A stretch of 64,000 nt of DNA from Bacteroidales bacterium UBA4293 (GCA_002395835.1 DGVD01000011.1:113360-177359); one strand, 5' to 3'. Shown: positions 14,788 to 24,761, numbered from the stretch's first letter. Notes: generated by a model not told the origin, from the sequence alone. Numbers and translations are program-made.

Positions 14788-16196
14788 TCGAATGAATCTT
14801 TTAGTATTTCTGGATGTTCTTTGTATGCTTTTACTATTAATTCCCCGAATAAGGTGTTTGCCCAGGCAAACCATGAACGGGTAAATTTCATGTGATTATC
14901 CACATGGAATGCTTCGTGCATGAATCCTGTGTTCCCATCGGTGTTCCTTAGGGCCTTGAGACATGCCTTTATTTCTTCAGCATTGTTTGTTGTAAGGCCT
15001 TTCATGATGATACTCATGGGCCATGCAAAATTTAATCCCACATGAGGTCCACCTATACCTTCACCATCTTTTCCCTTGAAGAAGTAGGGATTGTTTTCGC
15101 TCCAAACAAATTTACGTGTGTTCTGGTAAAGCGGGTCATTCCACTGGCAATATCCCAAGTATGGAATGCCTAACAGACTGGGCACGTTGGCATCATCCAT
15201 ACAAAGTGCATTTCCATAGCCATCTACTTCAAAAGCATAAATCTTTCCAGCTACAGGATGGTTTACTATAGCATATTTTTGAATGGCCTGGTCTACTTCA
15301 TCGGCCAAAGTCTTACACTCATTGGCAAAAGTTTCATGATTCAGAACTTTGGATTCTATTTCAGCCAGTTGCCTTAAAGACACCACTGCAAACATATTCG
15401 ATGGAATGAGGAATGGATATTGTGTGGCATCATCGGAAGGACGGAAAGAAGATGCAATGAGTCCTACAGGTTTCACAGGTGCTCCGTAACCACCATTCAT
15501 CTGGCTGTCGGTTGGAGCAGTAGTTAAGCGCTGGAATTTATAAGGGCCTAAACCGTCTTTCCGTTGCTGTGTCTTAAATGTTTCCAGAACAGAGACCATG
15601 GCTTTATGCCAGTCATCGTCAAATACGGATGTGTCGCCAGTGAGCAGCCAATAGTAATATGCTATTCGGATAGGGTAGCAAAGGGAGTCTATTTCCCATT
15701 TCCGTTCATGAAGTTCTTTCTTCATAGCTGTGAAGTCGCTTTCCCATTGGCTCCCAGTTGGGCCATCATTGAAGGCATTGGCATAAGGGTCAATCAGTAT
15801 GCATGCTGTTTGCTGGTTTATCAAGCCTGCTACCAACTGCTGCAATTCCTTGTCAGCAGCTAGAAGCTGCAGGTAAGGCCAAACCTGTGCCGATGAATCC
15901 CGTAGCCACATGGCATTGATGTCTCCTGTAATGACAAACGTTTTAGGCTTTCCATTTAGAAGCTGGAATTTTACTGTAGTATCCAGCGTGTTAGGATAGC
16001 AATTACGGAACATCGCCCTTAATTTAGGATCTTGTATGGCTTTACTAACCTTGGCAATAAGATCCTCCACAGCTTTTGAGGCGAAGTTCCTATCTTGCAA
16101 TGCCGGCCTTTGGTCACCGATGTTTTGAGCTTGCATAGGTGCCCATAAGGAAAGACTTAAGGAACAGATCAGTGCTTTGAGAATAGTGTTTTTCAT
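14784..16196 (-). CDS. GH125 exo-alpha-1,6-mannosidase
   Basis: 470 residues with a signal peptide ending in MQAQ (about residue 24). GDINAMWLRDSSAQVWPYL carries the probable general acid D100, and GFMHEAFHVDNH carries the probable base E428; these match the catalytic pair known for GH125. The enzyme inverts configuration while removing terminal alpha-1,6-linked mannose, as on N-glycans or alpha-mannan, in the periplasm. Downstream EEP phosphoesterase is coupled. No SusC/SusD pair is nearby, so this is not a complete polysaccharide utilisation locus. Confidence 0.93.
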   Translation of the reverse strand: MKNTILKALICSLSLSLWAPMQAQNIGDQRPALQDRNFASKAVEDLIAKVSKAIQDPKLRAMFRNCYPNTLDTTVKFQLLNGKPKTFVITGDINAMWLRDSSAQVWPYLQLLAADKELQQLVAGLINQQTACILIDPYANAFNDGPTGSQWESDFTAMKKELHERKWEIDSLCYPIRIAYYYWLLTGDTSVFDDDWHKAMVSVLETFKTQQRKDGLGPYKFQRLTTAPTDSQMNGGYGAPVKPVGLIASSFRPSDDATQYPFLIPSNMFAVVSLRQLAEIESKVLNHETFANECKTLADEVDQAIQKYAIVNHPVAGKIYAFEVDGYGNALCMDDANVPSLLGIPYLGYCQWNDPLYQNTRKFVWSENNPYFFKGKDGEGIGGPHVGLNFAWPMSIIMKGLTTNNAEEIKACLKALRNTDGNTGFMHEAFHVDNHMKFTRSWFAWANTLFGELIVKAYKEHPEILKDSFE

Positions 16197-16207
16197 AGAT
16201 ATTTAAG

Positions 16208-17548
16208 TTAATGCTGCCCTTCCTGTTTGTTAGGAGGTATGGGTTTATTTTTTTTCTTATTCTTATGCTTCTTAACTGGCTTTTGATGATTTGTGGCCTC
16301 TTTGGGTTTAGGGTCTGCCGTTTTCTTTTTCCCTTTTCCTTTTTTCTTCTTGGAACCTTTATTAACTACATATTCAGGGGTTTCACCTAGTTCAGCAGGA
16401 ACAGGGTTCTTATGAATTTCTTTTTCTAAGAAGCGTTCAATTTGTTTGAAATCCCTGATTTCATTTTGGCTGATGAAAGTAATGGCACGTCCGTCTTTAT
16501 TAGCTCGTGCAGTTCTTCCTATCCGATGGACATAATCTTCCGCGTCATGAGGTACATCGAAATTAATGACCAAAGAAATGTCATCAATGTCAATTCCGCG
16601 TGCTACGATATCTGTAGCCACGAGAACATCCACGTGCCCATTTTTGAATTCCCTCATGATGTCGTCTCTTTGACTTTGGTCCAGGTCACTATGCATCTCA
16701 CCAACATTGATTTTCAGTCGGTGAAGGGTTTTTGTCACTTCTTTAACTTTCAGTTTGCTACCAGCAAAGATTATGACTCGCTCAGGCTTCTCTTTTTTGA
16801 AAAGATTCTGGATAAGTCCTATTTTTTGAGTCTCGTAACAAACAAAGGCAGATTGCTGAATCTTTTCCGCTGGTTTAGATACCGCTAGTTTTACTTCTTT
16901 GGGGTTTACCAGAAGTGTTTTAGCCAGTTCTTGTATCTCCTTAGGCATAGTAGCAGAGAACATGATGGTTTGGCGTTCTTTAGGCAGATATTTTACTATT
17001 TGCATAATATCATCCTTGAAGCCCATATCCAGCATGCGGTCTGCTTCATCCAGAATAAAGAAGGATACTTTGGAAAGGTCTACATTTCCTAAACTCAAGT
17101 GGCTTATCAGACGTCCAGGTGTAGCGATAAGCATATCGGCACCCAGTCGCATACTCCTTTTTTCTTGTTCATATCTGATGCCATCATTACCGCCGTAGAC
17201 AGCCACACTGCTGACAGGCATGAAGTATGAAAAGCCTTCCATCTGCTGGTCAATCTGTTGAGCCAGTTCTCGGGTAGGGGACATGATTACGCAGTTGATA
17301 GCATCATCAGGGTAATCTCCTTGTACTAGTTTGCTAAGTACCGGAAGGAGATAAGCTGCTGTTTTTCCAGTACCAGTTTGTGCCACACCTATCAAATCGT
17401 GTCCATCAAGAATTAATGGAATACAATGTTCCTGAATAGGTGTAGTTTCATAAAAGTTCATAGAGTCCAATGCATCCAGGACTCTGTCATCTAGGTCTAA
17501 ATCGTAAAAATCCACTCTCTTTTTATTCAAATAATGGTTAGCTTCCAT
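16208..17548 (-). CDS. DEAD-box RNA helicase (RhlE-like)
   Basis: 446 residues from ATG 17548; GTG 17551 is an alternative. Helicase motifs in order: TPIQEHC (Q), AQTGTGKT (I), PTRELAQQ (Ia), TPGRL (Ib), DEAD (II), SAT (III), and IIFAGS, DIVARGIDI (V) and HRIGRTARA (VI). The last 70 residues are a Lys/Pro-rich tail (KKKGKGKKK), typical of RhlE RNA-binding tails. It unwinds short RNA helices, e.g. in ribosome assembly or mRNA decay, often in the cold. The start codon lies in the loop of a perfect hairpin (17533-17565), which suggests translational control, perhaps by the helicase itself. Confidence 0.93.
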   Translation of the reverse strand: MEANHYLNKKRVDFYDLDLDDRVLDALDSMNFYETTPIQEHCIPLILDGHDLIGVAQTGTGKTAAYLLPVLSKLVQGDYPDDAINCVIMSPTRELAQQIDQQMEGFSYFMPVSSVAVYGGNDGIRYEQEKRSMRLGADMLIATPGRLISHLSLGNVDLSKVSFFILDEADRMLDMGFKDDIMQIVKYLPKERQTIMFSATMPKEIQELAKTLLVNPKEVKLAVSKPAEKIQQSAFVCYETQKIGLIQNLFKKEKPERVIIFAGSKLKVKEVTKTLHRLKINVGEMHSDLDQSQRDDIMREFKNGHVDVLVATDIVARGIDIDDISLVINFDVPHDAEDYVHRIGRTARANKDGRAITFISQNEIRDFKQIERFLEKEIHKNPVPAELGETPEYVVNKGSKKKKGKGKKKTADPKPKEATNHQKPVKKHKNKKKNKPIPPNKQEGQH

Positions 17549-17565
17549 CACGAAAGCTAACCATT
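17533..17565 (-). promoter_or_regulatory. 12-bp hairpin with helicase start codon in its loop
   Basis: AATGGTTAGCTT (17533-17544) and AAGCTAACCATT (17554-17565) are perfectly complementary; the 9-nt loop TCGTGATGG holds the ATG (17548-17546). The 3' arm of the mRNA hairpin encodes residues 2-5 of the helicase. The first ATG of the 5' arm (17564) opens an 8-codon ORF, MVSFRDGS, which overlaps the helicase start in another frame. Confidence 0.65.
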
Positions 17566-17579
17566 GGCTTGATTAATAA

Positions 17580-18080
17580 TTATTTTACAAACTCTGCAAG
17601 TGCCTCTTTCAGTTGGTCGGCTCTTGTAGCAAATGCCAAAACTTTTCCTTCAGGACTGATCAGATAGAAACTCGGTATCCACTTAATCTGGTAAGTTTCA
17701 TTAATGTCGGTTTCTTTCCACTTTTTAAGTTCTGTAACCTGTGCCCAAGGAATATTATACTTTTCTATGGCTTCGGTCATTTTAGCCGCATCCGTATCGA
17801 ATGAAACACCTAAGAATTCCACACCTTTAGGATTATATTCATTATACAGGTTCACTAATTCTGGAGTTTCTCTTCGGCAGTCTCCACACCAACTAGCCCA
17901 GAAATCTACCACTACATATTTACCTTTGAAATCACTTAGTTTTACAACATCGCCTTTCAAGGTTGGCAATGCTATTTCTGGTGCAACGTTGCCTACAGGC
18001 ACACCTGCAGGTGCATCTTCTTGAGCAAAAGAGATTACACTCATGCTAAGTGCAATAAGTACAGATAAAAGTTTTTTCAT
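17580..18080 (-). CDS. TlpA/ResA-like secreted thioredoxin
   Basis: 166 residues from ATG 18080 (an ATG two codons earlier at 18086 is equally possible). The signal peptide MKKLLSVLIALSMSVISFAQ is followed by a thioredoxin domain. The redox motif is WCGDC (C65, C68) in VVVDFWASWCGDCRRETPEL; the cis-Pro is in WIPSFYL. The AhpC/TSA-like region APEIALPTLKGDVVKLSDFKG precedes it. Periplasmic disulfide reductase or cytochrome maturation roles are usual for the family; the partner is unknown. It lies 25 nt after the M13 gene and 31 nt before the helicase. Confidence 0.9.
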   Translation of the reverse strand: MKKLLSVLIALSMSVISFAQEDAPAGVPVGNVAPEIALPTLKGDVVKLSDFKGKYVVVDFWASWCGDCRRETPELVNLYNEYNPKGVEFLGVSFDTDAAKMTEAIEKYNIPWAQVTELKKWKETDINETYQIKWIPSFYLISPEGKVLAFATRADQLKEALAEFVK

Positions 18081-18105
18081 AAACATTTAGGTTTAAATAA
18101 ATAAA

Positions 18106-20139
18106 TTACCAAACGTCTGCACGTTCAGCCTTAGGTATAAACATTGGATCCTTATCAGTGATGTGGAATGCCTCATACCATTGGTCAATATGTGGAAGAC
18201 AACCATTCACACGCCATTTGGCTTGAGCATGGACATCGGTGTTCACCTGGTTGCGGATTCTTTCTTCACGGATGCTTTCAGCCCATGTCATGGCATAGGA
18301 TAGGAAGAATCGTTGGTCGGCAGTAAAGCCGTCTTTGTCGGCTAAAGGTTTCTTGGCCGTTGCATTTTTGTAAGCAGCCCAAGCCACCTTCAGTCCTCCA
18401 TGGTCTGCCAAGTTTTCTCCAAGAGTTTGCTTACCTTTAATAAACAGTCCAGGAAGAGCTTCAATCTTGTCATAGTAATCAGCCAAGACGTTGGCACGTT
18501 TTTGGAATTCTTCAGCGGCATTGCCAGTCCACCAGTCTCTTAGATTGCCATCCTTATCATATTGCCTTCCTTCGTCATCGAATCCATGTGTCATTTCATG
18601 TCCAATGGTAGCACCTATGCCTCCGTAGTTGTAGGCATCATCGGCAGCCATGTCAAAGAATGGAGGCTGAAGAATACCGGCAGGGAAACAAATCTCATTA
18701 GTGGTAGGGTTATAGTAGGCATTGACTGTTTGTGGTGTCATGCCCCATTCAGAACGGTCTACAGGCTTGTTAAGTTTACGTGCCACTTCATCCTTTGTGC
18801 TCCAGATGGCAATTTGCTTGTAATTGTCATATAAACTCTTTTCTGGGTCAATAGTTAAACCTTCATAGCTTTTCCATTTGTCAGGATAACCTATTTTTAC
18901 GATGAATGTGGCCAGTTTTTCCTTTGCCAATTTCTTAGTTTCATCATTCATCCAGTCTTGTTTGTCTATACGTTCCCCTAAAGCTACTTTCAAGTTTTCT
19001 ACTAATTCCAGCATTCTCTTCTTATTTTCTTCAGGGAAGTATTTCTTTACATACATTTGGCCCACAGCCATACCTAGAATGCCGTTTACCCCATTGACAG
19101 CACGTTTCCAACGAGCAGGTGCCTCGGGCTGGCCGTTCATGGTCTTGTTGAAGAAATCAAAGCTCAGATCATAGAACTCGTCACCAATTTCGCTGGTGGA
19201 TCCATTTAGCAACTTGAACTGCATCCAGTCTTTTAGTGCCTGAATAGGGGTGTCGTTCAGCATGGCGATAGCCTCTTTAATAGTTTCAGGCTGGCCCACA
19301 CTCAGTTCTTTCAGTTCAGTAATAAAGTTAGCCTTGAAGTAGGTATCCCAATCGAAACCGGCAAAGTCCTTCTTGAGGTTTTCATAAGACATCTTGTTGT
19401 AATTCTTTTCAGGATCACGCATTTCTATAAGGGAACGGCTAGCTTTTGCCAGACGTGTTTCAATGCTCATCACATTATCCTTAATACGTGTAGAAGTGGC
19501 ATTGTCGTAACCATATTTTAAGAGAAGGTCAACAATGTATTTTTGGAATGCCTCTCTAATTTTAACAGTGGCTTCATCAGTGTCAAGGTAATAATCCTTT
19601 ATTCGGAGAGTCAACCCTCCTTGATTTAACTGGACCAGATTAGCCATGCTATTCTTCATGTCGGCATCGATGTAGAACCCGAAGAATTCTCCACCGCCAG
19701 TTACTCCCATTTCACTCATGACAGGGACAATTTCCTCACGAGATTTGATGGCTTCAATTTTCTGCATGTCAGCTTTAATAGGTGAAATACCTTCTTTGTT
19801 TATACGGGCAGAATCCATCAGAAGGGTATACAGGTCGCCTATCATCTGTTCTACGGAGCCTTTTTGGTGTGTTCCTTTGCCCAGTTCTTCAATGATTTGA
19901 CGAATCTGAATTCTATTTTCTTCATCTAGGATTTCGGTTACTCCATATCTGGAATAGTCGGCAGGCATAGGATGGTTCTTAATCCACCCTCCGCAGGCAT
20001 ATTCAAAGAAATCAGTACCTGGAGCACTATTGAGATCCATATTTTCCAGTGAGATACCACTTATCTGCTCTTTTTCTGTAGTGCAGGAAAAGAGACCGAG
20101 TGCAAGAATGGCTGCACTTGCTAAATGTTTTATTTTCAT
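18106..20139 (-). CDS. M13-family zinc metallopeptidase (neprilysin/PepO-like) lipoprotein
   Basis: 677 residues with a lipoprotein signal (ILALGLFSC, Cys 19). The zinc motif HEMTH is at 514-518 with third ligand Glu in GENLADHGGL (E575), and NAYYNPTTNEICFPAGILQP is the conserved substrate-binding segment before it. M13 peptidases cleave oligopeptides up to about 40 residues. It is the first gene of a five-gene minus-strand unit, with a TAACTTTG box 26 nt before the ATG. Likely anchored in the envelope and involved in peptide breakdown. Confidence 0.95.
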   Translation of the reverse strand: MKIKHLASAAILALGLFSCTTEKEQISGISLENMDLNSAPGTDFFEYACGGWIKNHPMPADYSRYGVTEILDEENRIQIRQIIEELGKGTHQKGSVEQMIGDLYTLLMDSARINKEGISPIKADMQKIEAIKSREEIVPVMSEMGVTGGGEFFGFYIDADMKNSMANLVQLNQGGLTLRIKDYYLDTDEATVKIREAFQKYIVDLLLKYGYDNATSTRIKDNVMSIETRLAKASRSLIEMRDPEKNYNKMSYENLKKDFAGFDWDTYFKANFITELKELSVGQPETIKEAIAMLNDTPIQALKDWMQFKLLNGSTSEIGDEFYDLSFDFFNKTMNGQPEAPARWKRAVNGVNGILGMAVGQMYVKKYFPEENKKRMLELVENLKVALGERIDKQDWMNDETKKLAKEKLATFIVKIGYPDKWKSYEGLTIDPEKSLYDNYKQIAIWSTKDEVARKLNKPVDRSEWGMTPQTVNAYYNPTTNEICFPAGILQPPFFDMAADDAYNYGGIGATIGHEMTHGFDDEGRQYDKDGNLRDWWTGNAAEEFQKRANVLADYYDKIEALPGLFIKGKQTLGENLADHGGLKVAWAAYKNATAKKPLADKDGFTADQRFFLSYAMTWAESIREERIRNQVNTDVHAQAKWRVNGCLPHIDQWYEAFHITDKDPMFIPKAERADVW

Positions 20140-20165
20140 GAATGTTCTAGATAAATATTTGGATA

Positions 20166-20173
20166 CAAAGTTA
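20166..20173 (-). promoter_or_regulatory. -7 box TAACTTTG of the five-gene M13 unit
   Basis: Reverse complement of 20166-20173; a good -33 element was not found. Confidence 0.5.
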
Positions 20174-20234
20174 CAAAATATATAATTAAATAAGGTAAAT
20201 TTATCCTTTTTTCTAAAGACTAGCCTTTATTCGC

Positions 20235-23200
20235 TTACTTTCCGAATTGGATAAACTCAGATTTTAATACTTTGGTAGAATCTGCAGCATTTTCTTTTTC
20301 CTTCGCTTTTTTCTTTCTTGACCAGCGGAAAAGTTCAGACCAATGCTGGAAATCTCGTTTAAACAAGATACCTATACCTTGAGTGTTCAATGTGTTCTTT
20401 GTAAAGTATCTGTCGTTCGTTTCATTATAAGCCTTAAGAGAAATGGTTCCGCTTTGATTCAATAACCATTGTAAATCAAAGTCGCCTACGAAATTGGTGT
20501 TTGCCAAAGCATTTTCACGATACCCGAAATTTCCATTGATGAGTAGGCGGTTGTTGAAAAGGCTTCCACTTAGCATGGTTTGGAATTCCATGTTGTTTAA
20601 ACCATCTTGTCCTGGATTTAAGTTAGCCCCAAAATTCCAATTGTTAGAGTTGGCTATTTGGTTAAGAATTTGACTGAACTGGCCGCTGAGAGTGGAAGTC
20701 AGCAGGGAATTCATGGCTTGGTTCGCTTGATTCGAATCTTGGTCATATTCGTCGGTATAGAATCGTCCTATACCAAGAAGGTAAATAATCTGGCGATTCA
20801 TTTGATCTTCTGTAGCTACCAAACTTCTAACCATAGCTTGGTCTTCATCTGTTACATTAGGCAACTCCAAGTCAAATGCCACATTCGGTTTTAAAGGTGT
20901 ACCGGTGAGGTTCATCAAAATATTCACACGGGTAGTGCTTTTCTGAGAGAAGGTAGCACTTGGAGAAAGGTCACGAAGAGCTGCGGAATTGACCGTATAT
21001 ACAGCTTGCACATCCAACTGCCCGTCAAAAGGTTTTCCGTTAAATGTTATAGTTCCGCTGTTAAGGTTGAAATCCTTACGGATGACTTCTTGAAGGCTCA
21101 TTTTATAGGCCCCTCGTTCTATATTAAAAATGCCATATAGATTGAAGGCGCCTTTGTTAAAGTATTGTGCACGCAAATTACCATTACCATGACAGGTAAT
21201 ATCGTCCCCTGAAATCCTATCCATAAGCACTCTAATCGTAGCATCTGGGGTGCAGTTAATGTTTAGGTTTATATAGATGTTGGTAGATTCTTCTTCCTCC
21301 ATATTCAACGCCTCTTCTTGAGTATCAGCCAGTAGGATAGAGTCGCTGCTAGAGATTGGTGTTTTGTCGACGAATGTGATAAAGCCGGTATCTGTGATGT
21401 CTTCAGGTGTACTGGCATTATATCCCACAAAAGTACCAGGCATGGTCTCTAGGTCTCCATTTACATTTAGTACGTTGCCTTGTCCAACGATAGAAACATT
21501 GCCATTCACAAAGGCCGTGGCTGCAAATGCACCGTCGTCAAAGCTAGGGAAGTCATAGCATAGCAAATTGTTGGTTTCGATATTAAAATCGTAGGAGAAA
21601 TCATGTAGATAGTAATGATTTACGGAACCATGTCCGTTTGCTATGTGTCCATCCTTGTCAATCAATTGGACAGCATTGAAATTCATCTTGTTTGTAAGGA
21701 GTACAATAGAATCACTTTTCAGTTTATAGACGGTGTTCAGCATCGGCGCTTTCACTTGTGCGTCTAATTTTAGGTTTCCTGTTAAATCGATGTTGTGGAG
21801 CGATCCTCCCACACGAGCCCACCCGGTAGCTCGTCCTTGAATGTCTTTAAAGATGCTTCCAATAAAACTTTCCAGGAAATGGATATTAGTCTTTTGAGCA
21901 TCAATATGAAGGTCTATCTTGTCATGTTTAGGGGATATGATACCTTCTATATGAGTTAAGGCAGAGGCATCTATTTCATTGTTGAACGCTTTCCAGATAG
22001 CTATACTATCGTTGCTCTCTGAGGCAAATTCTGAAACATATCCATTTAAATAGATACCTTCTTCTTCTTTATCCCATCTTCCTCGCAAATTCATATTCCC
22101 TAAAAGGCCATTCTCAAAATGGAAATTCCGGACGAACAGGTTGGCATCAGCATTTGCATCTTTTAGAACATTGGTTGCAATAGCTTTTCCTGTAGCAATG
22201 CCAGCAAGTTCAACAGGGTGGAAATTAAGTGCATCGAAAACATATTCCAGATTAATTTCCTGTAAGTCTGCTTTTATGGTGTCTGTTTCTTCATTTCCCA
22301 CAATACCGTTAACGATAAGGTGGCGAGGACCATTTTCTACAGTTAATGCACTGATTAGAATTTTTTTATCTCGATAATCCACCATGGAAGGAAGGACATG
22401 CCAAACCGTGTCATTGATAATGGTTTCCGAAGGTTGTATGGAAACGTTTATGTTGAGAGGTTCTTTATATACTTTCTGAAAGCGAGTGCGAGTACTTATT
22501 TTCCCATTGAATTTTCCTATTTCTTTATTATTGTCCCAGGTAATATCTGTGTATACATTGTCATCTTTTGCCGATGCTTGAACTCCCAATGTCATGATAT
22601 TCTTCTTGGTAATTCTGTTTACACCGATAGAAGATTGCAGTTGATCACCGTTACTGTCACAAGTTATTTTTCCTAGTTCATATTGCTGCCCATCATAGAT
22701 GAATTTTCCTGCTGAAACATCTAGATTGATGATGTTATCTACGTCGTTGATTTCCCCAGAGATAGTTATGTCTTCTTGCAACTCAAGTGGTACGTCTAGA
22801 ATTTGCTGAAGTGGAGTGGCATCTGTCAGTTTTGCAGATAAGGAGAAATTGTTATGCGTGTTAGTAGTAGTGTGTTTGTTCAGCAAGGAAGGAATGTATC
22901 GCTCTAGAATCTTTGTAAAGCTTTTAACGATGGTGGAATACTGGTATTCACCTTCTACTGTGGCATGTAGAAAATCACTCTCTAAAGCCAATAACCTATT
23001 TTTATTCTCTATTTTATTTGCATGGATAACCAGGCTGTCTACCTTATATGTTGTTTCTGGGGTAGTCATCTGGAAGTTTTGTAAAGAGATAGAACCCAGT
23101 AAATCGTCTATATTGTTTCCGGAACAATTAGCGTAGAGCTCACCTTGATAAATCGCATCTTTCTGGCTGAAGCCAATGGTAGCCATATCTATTTGTGCGA

Positions 23201-24740
23201 TATTGGCATGTATGTTATACACTGGAACTTTTTGTTTCAGCACAGCATTTCCCGTAATGCTTACTTGAGCGTTAGGGTCGTTAACCTCGAATATGCCATT
23301 TACACCTTTTCCATCGTAAATAGCATTTACTAAAATATCCCGATATCTATATTTTTTGTATTCCAGGTGATGAATGTTACCAGTAACTTTACCTGTAGGG
23401 ATTTTTTGCGCTAAAGAGCCGTCTACGTTTATATGAAAAGCAGAAGAACCAAGATCTTTATTGTCCAGTAAACTACTTAAGTTGAAGTTGGAAGAACTGA
23501 AATGGCCTACTACTTTTTTGCTAGGAGTTATATTTGCCGATGCTTGAACCGTTCCAAGCGAGGAAGCGATTAAGCCATCTATATCTGCCGATTTTGTATT
23601 GGTTTTGATAGTCCCTTCAAAGTGGGTTTTTCCTAAGCGAGTTAAGATGTCGGGCACTTTTCCAAGTGCTAGATTGTCAAAAAGGAACGAGGCTGCGGGA
23701 GCTTGCAAGTCGAGTGAGCCAATGTTAGCATGGATAGATATCGGTCGGTTTTTCTCTGGGAGTTTTCCTCTAAGAGTGGATTTTAAGGAAATGTAATTAT
23801 TATTTGATTTCAGTGAAAGGTCTTTCACGGAGAAATCATATCCTTTTTGTTGGAAAAGCAGAGCCAATTGTATCCCGTCATTAAAGTGGGCCAGTTTAGG
23901 AACAAACGCCTTTAAGTCAGACAGGGTGAAATGGGGGCTAACCAATCTTCCATTCGACTGAATTTTATCGATGGAAATCTTTTGTGTTAAATCATAGTGG
24001 GCAGTTAAAGAATCAATCTGTAGGGAAGATTTAGGTAATTCCAGTTGAAAATTACTAACAAAGGCTTCATGCTTATTCCCACTTAGAAGCAATGCCAGGT
24101 TTTTCAAGGTAAAACCAGAATTTTCTTTAAAAGAAAGTTCCCTAATTCTTGCATTAATACTGTCAGGTGTAAATGCTTTTAAAGAAATATGGGCATTTAT
24201 ATCTTGTAAGTTGATATGAGAAAGATCAAAAGATTCTTTCTTGGGTTTGTAAAGTTGATTGTAAGATATATTACCGTCTCTTACTATAAATGAGTTTATT
24301 CTTAAATTCAGTTTACTTGGTTCCTTTTTTTCTTCTTTTGACGACAGCGCATCGATGATAAACTGGAAGTTGTCTGGTTTATCAGCCGTTTCTTTATACA
24401 GGTTGGCATTGATTTTAAAGATCTGTCCTGTGTGAATTACGATTTTGCCTTCAAAGAGGGGTAAATACTCTAAGCTGGCTGCTAATTTATCAATGTGCAG
24501 CATCGGTTTCTGCTGCTGGTCCTCAATGTCTATACCTTCAATGATAAGTTGGTTAAAAAGTCCCAAGTTAACATTTTTAATACTGACACTGGTATTGAAT
24601 AGCTTTTCTAGTTGACTAGCAGTAATATGACCTACTTTACGCTGCACGGCAGGAATGTACAGCGCTGTAATACCTATAATCTGGATGGCTAATATTCCCA
24701 GTATAAGGTAGATGAATATGTATTTTAATGTTTTAATAAT
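20235..24740 (-). CDS. tamB: TamB-like translocation and assembly module protein (DUF490), non-standard start
   Basis: About 1,501 residues. The C-terminal part has the TamB/DUF490 pattern (GAYKMSLQEVIRKDFNLNSG, GQLDVQAVYTV, LNLTGTPLKPNV-like and MNRQIIYLLGIGRFY), and the body is repetitive beta-strand typical of a long lipid-transfer bridge between inner and outer membranes. The usual bacterial start codons in frame begin only at GTG 24647, which falls inside the YIPAVQ motif. Upstream codons to TGA 24743 encode a membrane anchor, KYIFIYLILGILAIQIIGI, so the gene probably starts at ATT 24740 or 24737. The -7 box TAAATTTG lies 21 nt before 24740. Confidence 0.8.
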   Translation of the reverse strand: MIKTLKYIFIYLILGILAIQIIGITALYIPAVQRKVGHITASQLEKLFNTSVSIKNVNLGLFNQLIIEGIDIEDQQQKPMLHIDKLAASLEYLPLFEGKIVIHTGQIFKINANLYKETADKPDNFQFIIDALSSKEEKKEPSKLNLRINSFIVRDGNISYNQLYKPKKESFDLSHINLQDINAHISLKAFTPDSINARIRELSFKENSGFTLKNLALLLSGNKHEAFVSNFQLELPKSSLQIDSLTAHYDLTQKISIDKIQSNGRLVSPHFTLSDLKAFVPKLAHFNDGIQLALLFQQKGYDFSVKDLSLKSNNNYISLKSTLRGKLPEKNRPISIHANIGSLDLQAPAASFLFDNLALGKVPDILTRLGKTHFEGTIKTNTKSADIDGLIASSLGTVQASANITPSKKVVGHFSSSNFNLSSLLDNKDLGSSAFHINVDGSLAQKIPTGKVTGNIHHLEYKKYRYRDILVNAIYDGKGVNGIFEVNDPNAQVSITGNAVLKQKVPVYNIHANIAQIDMATIGFSQKDAIYQGELYANCSGNNIDDLLGSISLQNFQMTTPETTYKVDSLVIHANKIENKNRLLALESDFLHATVEGEYQYSTIVKSFTKILERYIPSLLNKHTTTNTHNNFSLSAKLTDATPLQQILDVPLELQEDITISGEINDVDNIINLDVSAGKFIYDGQQYELGKITCDSNGDQLQSSIGVNRITKKNIMTLGVQASAKDDNVYTDITWDNNKEIGKFNGKISTRTRFQKVYKEPLNINVSIQPSETIINDTVWHVLPSMVDYRDKKILISALTVENGPRHLIVNGIVGNEETDTIKADLQEINLEYVFDALNFHPVELAGIATGKAIATNVLKDANADANLFVRNFHFENGLLGNMNLRGRWDKEEEGIYLNGYVSEFASESNDSIAIWKAFNNEIDASALTHIEGIISPKHDKIDLHIDAQKTNIHFLESFIGSIFKDIQGRATGWARVGGSLHNIDLTGNLKLDAQVKAPMLNTVYKLKSDSIVLLTNKMNFNAVQLIDKDGHIANGHGSVNHYYLHDFSYDFNIETNNLLCYDFPSFDDGAFAATAFVNGNVSIVGQGNVLNVNGDLETMPGTFVGYNASTPEDITDTGFITFVDKTPISSSDSILLADTQEEALNMEEEESTNIYINLNINCTPDATIRVLMDRISGDDITCHGNGNLRAQYFNKGAFNLYGIFNIERGAYKMSLQEVIRKDFNLNSGTITFNGKPFDGQLDVQAVYTVNSAALRDLSPSATFSQKSTTRVNILMNLTGTPLKPNVAFDLELPNVTDEDQAMVRSLVATEDQMNRQIIYLLGIGRFYTDEYDQDSNQANQAMNSLLTSTLSGQFSQILNQIANSNNWNFGANLNPGQDGLNNMEFQTMLSGSLFNNRLLINGNFGYRENALANTNFVGDFDLQWLLNQSGTISLKAYNETNDRYFTKNTLNTQGIGILFKRDFQHWSELFRWSRKKKAKEKENAADSTKVLKSEFIQFGK

Positions 24741-24761
24741 TCAGTTTCTATAAAATCGGAG

